64,000 bases of DNA from CAZUQP01 sp964622455 (GTDB taxonomy: Bacteria; Pseudomonadota; Gammaproteobacteria; DSM-16500), in the NCBI GenBank assembly GCA_964622455.1, contig CAZUQP010000022.1, positions 1 through 64,000 on the forward strand, in the 5' to 3' direction. This document shows, piece by piece, positions 60,815 through 64,000 of this stretch (position 1 is the stretch's first letter; each line of letters opens with the position of its first letter). The translations under genes were made by a program, and so were the position numbers. The notes under the pieces are model-generated. The model did not search any database. It had not been told where the DNA came from and was given only the letters and a program-made list of their open reading frames with translations.

Positions 60815-61560
60815 CGTCAAAACAAAACGGTCGAGTTGCATTAGTGACAGGTGCAAGCCGCGGTATCGGTCTTGCAATCGCGCTTCATTTAGGGCGAGAA
60901 GGGGCGATTGTGATAGGCACTGCCACAACGGACCAAGGAGCAGATGCTATTACCAAACATTTTCAAGAGGCAAAGATAGAAGGCATGGGACTTGCTTTAA
61001 ATGTTGCTTCACAAGAATCAATTAATGCGGCGTTTGATGCAATTAAATCACGTTATGGTACGCCTGCTATCTTAGTAAGTAATGCGGCGGTGACTCATGA
61101 TAATTTGCTTTTACGAATGAAAGAAGATGAATGGCAGAGTGTGATTGATACTAATCTCAGTTCAATTTACCGTTTAAGTAAAGCGTGTTTGCGCGACATG
61201 CTAAAGGCACGTTTTGGACGAATCATTTGTATTGGTTCAGTCGTAGGCGCAACGGGTAATGCAGGACAAGTAAATTATGCAGCAGCTAAAGCGGGACTCA
61301 TTGGTTTTACTAAAGCATTAGCACAAGAAGTCGGTTCACGCGATATTACAGTCAATGCGATCGCGCCCGGGTTCATTGATACCGACATGACGCGTCGTTT
61401 GCCAGACGAGCAACGTGAAATTTTAATACAAAAAATCCCGATGCAGCGCATCGGAAAACCAGAAGACATTGCAGAAGCCGTTGTCTTTTTGGCATCGGCG
61501 GAAGCAGGGTACATTACCGGCCAAACATTGCATGTCAACGGCGGTATGTACATGGCATAA
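60811..61560 (+). CDS. fabG: 3-oxoacyl-ACP reductase
   Basis: NADPH-dependent SDR that reduces 3-oxoacyl-ACP. 249 residues; VTGASRGIGLAIALHLG cofactor motif, NAAVTHDNLLLRMKEDEW, Ser in CIGSVVGATGNAGQVNYAAA with Tyr-x-x-x-Lys directly after (YAAAKAGLIG), and the ending GQTLHVNGGMYMA. Overlaps fabD by four bases, so translation is coupled. Confidence 0.98.
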   Translation: MTSKQNGRVALVTGASRGIGLAIALHLGREGAIVIGTATTDQGADAITKHFQEAKIEGMGLALNVASQESINAAFDAIKSRYGTPAILVSNAAVTHDNLLLRMKEDEWQSVIDTNLSSIYRLSKACLRDMLKARFGRIICIGSVVGATGNAGQVNYAAAKAGLIGFTKALAQEVGSRDITVNAIAPGFIDTDMTRRLPDEQREILIQKIPMQRIGKPEDIAEAVVFLASAEAGYITGQTLHVNGGMYMA

Positions 61561-61595
61561 AGTATAAGTCAACCAGTTAGGGAATAAAATTCGGC

Positions 61596-61623
61596 TTGAA
61601 AATTATAGTTTTTTCACTAAACT
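61596..61623 (+). promoter_or_regulatory. Predicted separate promoter of acpP
   Basis: TTGAAA (61596-61601), 16-base spacer, TAAACT (61618-61623) in the 115-base gap before acpP. An extra promoter for the abundant acyl carrier protein is usual in this operon. Confidence 0.4.
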
Positions 61624-61675
61624 AACGTCAATATCGGCGATGCAATCTTTAAATTTTTGAAGAGGAAGGCGTACT

Positions 61676-61927
61676 ATGGGTACTGTTGAAGCACGAGTTA
61701 AGAAAATTGTAGTTGAACAATTAGGCGTAAAAGAGGAAGAAGTCACGAATGATTCTTCTTTTGTAGATGATTTAGGCGCTGATTCTTTAGATACCGTTGA
61801 ATTAGTCATGGCGCTTGAAGAAGAATTTGAAACAGAAATTCCAGATGAAGATGCAGAAAAAATCACGACTATTCAACAAGCGGTCGATTATATTAATTCT
61901 CACCTTGAAGAACACAGTAAAGGTTAA
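61676..61927 (+). CDS. acpP: Acyl carrier protein
   Basis: Carries growing acyl chains on phosphopantetheine. 83 residues, highly acidic, with the attachment Ser in DDLGADSLDTVELVMALEEE and the usual ITTIQQAVDYI helix at the end. Strong GAGGAAGG ribosome site. Between fabG and fabF as in E. coli. Confidence 0.99.
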   Translation: MGTVEARVKKIVVEQLGVKEEEVTNDSSFVDDLGADSLDTVELVMALEEEFETEIPDEDAEKITTIQQAVDYINSHLEEHSKG

Positions 61928-61955
61928 TTAAGTTTTATTAGCAGAGGAATGGGTT

Positions 61956-63194
61956 TTGAGTAAAAAGCGCGTTGTTGTGACAGGCATGGGTATGGTCACT
62001 CCATTGGGTTTGAATGTGACTGACACTTGGAAAGGTATTTTAGCGGGCAAAAGCAGCGTTCGTTTGATTGATCATTTTGATGTATCAGATATGGCATGCC
62101 GCATTTGCAGCAGCGTTAAAAATTTTGACCCTTTACCTTTCATGTCGGAAAAAGAAGCGCGTAAAAAAGATATTTTTGTTCAATTCGGTATTGCTGCTGG
62201 GGTTGAAGCGATTCGAGATGCCAATCTCATTGTCACTGAAGAAAATGCTCATCGGGTAGGTTTAGCAGTGGGTTCAGGGATTGGCGGTTTACCGATGATC
62301 GAAAAGTGCCATGCTGTTTTATTAGAATCAGGCCCAAGACGTATTTCACCTTTTTTTATTCCAAGCGCTCTGATTAACATGATCGGAGGCAATCTAGCGA
62401 TTATGTATGGCATGCGCGGCCCTAATATTGCAGTTGTTTCTGCCTGCACAACCGGCACACATAACATAGGTCTTGCAGCAAGGGCCATTACTTATGGCGA
62501 TGCTGATGTGATGGTGGCTGGCGGCTCTGAAATGGCGACAACTAAATTAGGCATCGGCGGTTTTGCTGCGATGCGTGCGTTATCTACGCGTAATGATGCG
62601 CCTGAAAAAGCGAGCAGACCCTGGGATAGAGATCGTGATGGTTTTGTATTGGGCGACGGCGCAGGCATTATTGTACTTGAAAGTGAGGAACACGCTAAAA
62701 AACGCGGCGCAAAAATATATGCAGAATTAGCAGGATTTGGTATGAGCGATGATGCGTCTCACATTACAACGCCTCATCCAGAAGGTTTAGGCGCTGCATT
62801 ATCGATGAATAATGCATTAGCAGATGCGGGCATTAATCCAACGGACGTGGATTATATTAATGCGCATGGCACATCAACTCCTTTGGGTGATGAACTAGAA
62901 GCGCTCGCTATCAAACGAAGTTTTGGCGATCATGCATATAAACTTGCAGTGAGTTCAACTAAATCGATGATTGGTCATTTGTTAGGTGCCGCGGGATCTG
63001 TTGAAGCGATTTTTAGTATTTTAGCGATACGTGATAAGGTTGCTCCTCCTACTATTAATTTGGATAATCCGGGTGAAGGCTGCGATCTCAATTTTGTACC
63101 CCATAAAGCGCAAGAAAGACCTATTCGCGTGTCGCTTTCAAATTCATTTGGATTTGGCGGGACAAATGGAACATTATTGTTTCGTGAATACTAG
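61956..63194 (+). CDS. fabF: 3-oxoacyl-ACP synthase II
   Basis: KAS II elongation enzyme, 412 residues starting KKRVVVTGMGMVTPLGLNVT. Catalytic Cys in VSACTTGTHNIG (about residue 165), His in NAHGTSTPLGDELE and SMIGHLLGAAGS; ending NSFGFGGTNGTLLF. TTG start at 61956 with AGAGG eight bases upstream. A large palindromic repeat begins right after its stop codon, between it and mltG. Confidence 0.98.
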   Translation: MSKKRVVVTGMGMVTPLGLNVTDTWKGILAGKSSVRLIDHFDVSDMACRICSSVKNFDPLPFMSEKEARKKDIFVQFGIAAGVEAIRDANLIVTEENAHRVGLAVGSGIGGLPMIEKCHAVLLESGPRRISPFFIPSALINMIGGNLAIMYGMRGPNIAVVSACTTGTHNIGLAARAITYGDADVMVAGGSEMATTKLGIGGFAAMRALSTRNDAPEKASRPWDRDRDGFVLGDGAGIIVLESEEHAKKRGAKIYAELAGFGMSDDASHITTPHPEGLGAALSMNNALADAGINPTDVDYINAHGTSTPLGDELEALAIKRSFGDHAYKLAVSSTKSMIGHLLGAAGSVEAIFSILAIRDKVAPPTINLDNPGEGCDLNFVPHKAQERPIRVSLSNSFGFGGTNGTLLFREY

Positions 63195-63286
63195 TTCCCC
63201 CCTTTGAAAAGGGGGGATTAAGGGGGATTTATATAAAAATCTTTCATACAAATCCCTCCTAACCTCCCTTTTTCAAAGGGAGGAAA
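63195..63286. repeat. REP-like imperfect palindrome (two inverted arms)
   Basis: The arms at 63195-63230 and 63250-63286 are imperfect inverted copies of each other (each with a C-run, TTTGAAAA, a G-run, then a second G- or C-rich tract) around a 19-base AT-rich centre. Each arm also contains its own C-run/TTTGAAA/G-run stem. The left arm matches the copy at 41465-41502. It resembles dispersed REP/BIME-type or MITE-like elements and may weaken read-through from fabF to mltG. Confidence 0.65.
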
Positions 63287-63348
63287 CTTCTCAGGTTGAT
63301 GCCTTTTCACTGGAGCTGCTGATGAATGTTTGCAGATAAAGAGGTCTC

Positions 63349-64000
63349 ATGATCACTCTTACCCATACACAGCGCGTTTTGCTTGGTACAATTGCAGTTA
63401 TCCTCTTTGCCTGTCTTTGGTTTTTATTTACTTGGGCGAGTTTTTTGCGTGCGCCTATCGTATTTAACGATCAAGGAATGGAGTATACGGTGCCTGAAGG
63501 CGCATCCATCAGATCAGTTGTTCACGATTTGTATTTGCTAAATGTCATTAAACGCCCCACTTTTTTTTATTTACTCGTTTATTTAAAAGGCAATAAACAT
63601 GAATTAAAAGCGGGCGAATATCTTTTTCCTAAAGGTACGACCCCCGTTAGTTTGTTGACTCAAATTACGACCGGCAGCGGTATGATATATCACACCTTTA
63701 CCATTATTGCGGGCTGGAATTTTAAGCACTTACGTTCTGAGTTAGATAAAGACCCCAATTTACAGCACGCTTCCGCATTGATGAGCGATGTGGCCATTAT
63801 GCAATATTTAGGCCATCCTGAGTTAAAACCAGAAGGATGGTTTTTTCCTGACACGTATTTTTTTGTGAAAGGTTCTTCTGATTTAATTTTATTAAAACGT
63901 GCATTTCAAATGATGCAGCGCAAATTTTACGATGCTTATAAAAAACGAGATGCTAATTTACCTTATCAAACGCCGCAAGATGCGTTGACCGCTGCATCAC
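63349..64000 (+). CDS. mltG: Endolytic murein transglycosylase MltG, N-terminal part (cut by window edge)
   Basis: Inner-membrane lytic transglycosylase that ends new glycan strands during peptidoglycan synthesis. The visible 217 codons begin MITLTHTQRVLLGTIAVILF, a single membrane anchor (about 9-28), then the LysM-like subdomain (YTVPEGASIRSVVHDLYLL, HELKAGEYLFPKGTTPVSLL) and the start of the YceG domain (LKPEGWFFPDTYFFVKGSSD). The catalytic Glu region lies beyond 64000. ATG with GAGGT just upstream. It follows fabF, as in many gammaproteobacteria. Confidence 0.96.
   Translation, partial: MITLTHTQRVLLGTIAVILFACLWFLFTWASFLRAPIVFNDQGMEYTVPEGASIRSVVHDLYLLNVIKRPTFFYLLVYLKGNKHELKAGEYLFPKGTTPVSLLTQITTGSGMIYHTFTIIAGWNFKHLRSELDKDPNLQHASALMSDVAIMQYLGHPELKPEGWFFPDTYFFVKGSSDLILLKRAFQMMQRKFYDAYKKRDANLPYQTPQDALTAAS

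Noticed and set aside
1..64000. CRISPR arrays, prophage or IS elements
   Set aside because: I saw no spaced direct repeats, no transposase, integrase or phage structural gene.

Overview
The window looks like chromosomal DNA from an AT-rich gammaproteobacterium, most probably of the order Legionellales (Legionella, Coxiella, Aquicella or Berkiella type). Three things suggest this. Housekeeping gene order is gammaproteobacterial: ffh/rpsP/rimM/trmD next to a corB-like gene; recA/recX/alaS/lysC/csrA/tRNA-Ser/tRNA-Arg; rne divergent from rluC; yceD/rpmF/plsX/fabHDG/acpP/fabF/mltG. An OmpR-family two-component pair closely resembles PmrAB, which controls type IV effectors in Legionella and Coxiella. 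Single genes for eukaryote-like or unrecognised proteins (U-box-like, WD40-like, TPR, long helical proteins) sit between the core genes, as type IV effector genes often do. Genus and species cannot be fixed from the sequence alone.

Layout. 1-4.3 kb: trmD (cut by the window edge), rimM, rpsP, ffh and an unknown 619-residue protein, all on minus. 4.6-9.4 kb: corB-like transporter, an Mth938-type protein, recJ and a DUF945 protein. 9.4-12.6 kb: a WD40-like protein, a SulP transporter and an unknown protein. 12.7-18.6 kb: a tightly coupled minus-strand operon (AsnRS-like synthetase, SAM methyltransferase, GluRS-like protein, S66/MccF-type peptidase, MATE exporter), which I read as a small biosynthesis, immunity and export cluster for an unknown aminoacyl or peptide-like compound. 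18.6-25.5 kb: two tRNA-Arg, tRNA-Ser, csrA, lysC, alaS, recX, recA, pncC. 25.7-38 kb: mutS, scpAB/rluB, tsaC, marC, serC and several unknown proteins. 38-41.4 kb: thioesterase, phhB, minor pilins pilV/pilW/pilX, an SDR enzyme. 41.4-43 kb: a small patch with a dispersed repeat, a truncated GNAT gene and an APH(9)-like spectinomycin kinase. 43-52 kb: AddAB-like nuclease pair, PmrAB-like pair, a divergent uracil-DNA glycosylase-like protein, a Trm112-family protein. 52-57 kb: rne, rluC and a U-box-like protein. 57-64 kb: the fatty-acid synthesis operon, ending in mltG, which runs off the window.

The most interesting region is 12665-18600. The class II (AsnRS-like) protein keeps motifs 2 and 3 but has no anticodon-binding domain. 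The class I (GluRS-like) protein has lost recognisable HIGH and KMSKS signatures. A methyltransferase, a peptidase with an intact Ser-Glu-His set and an exporter complete the operon. A good promoter lies 220-250 bases upstream, and the leader holds a 46-codon reading frame. No transposase, prophage or CRISPR array was seen.
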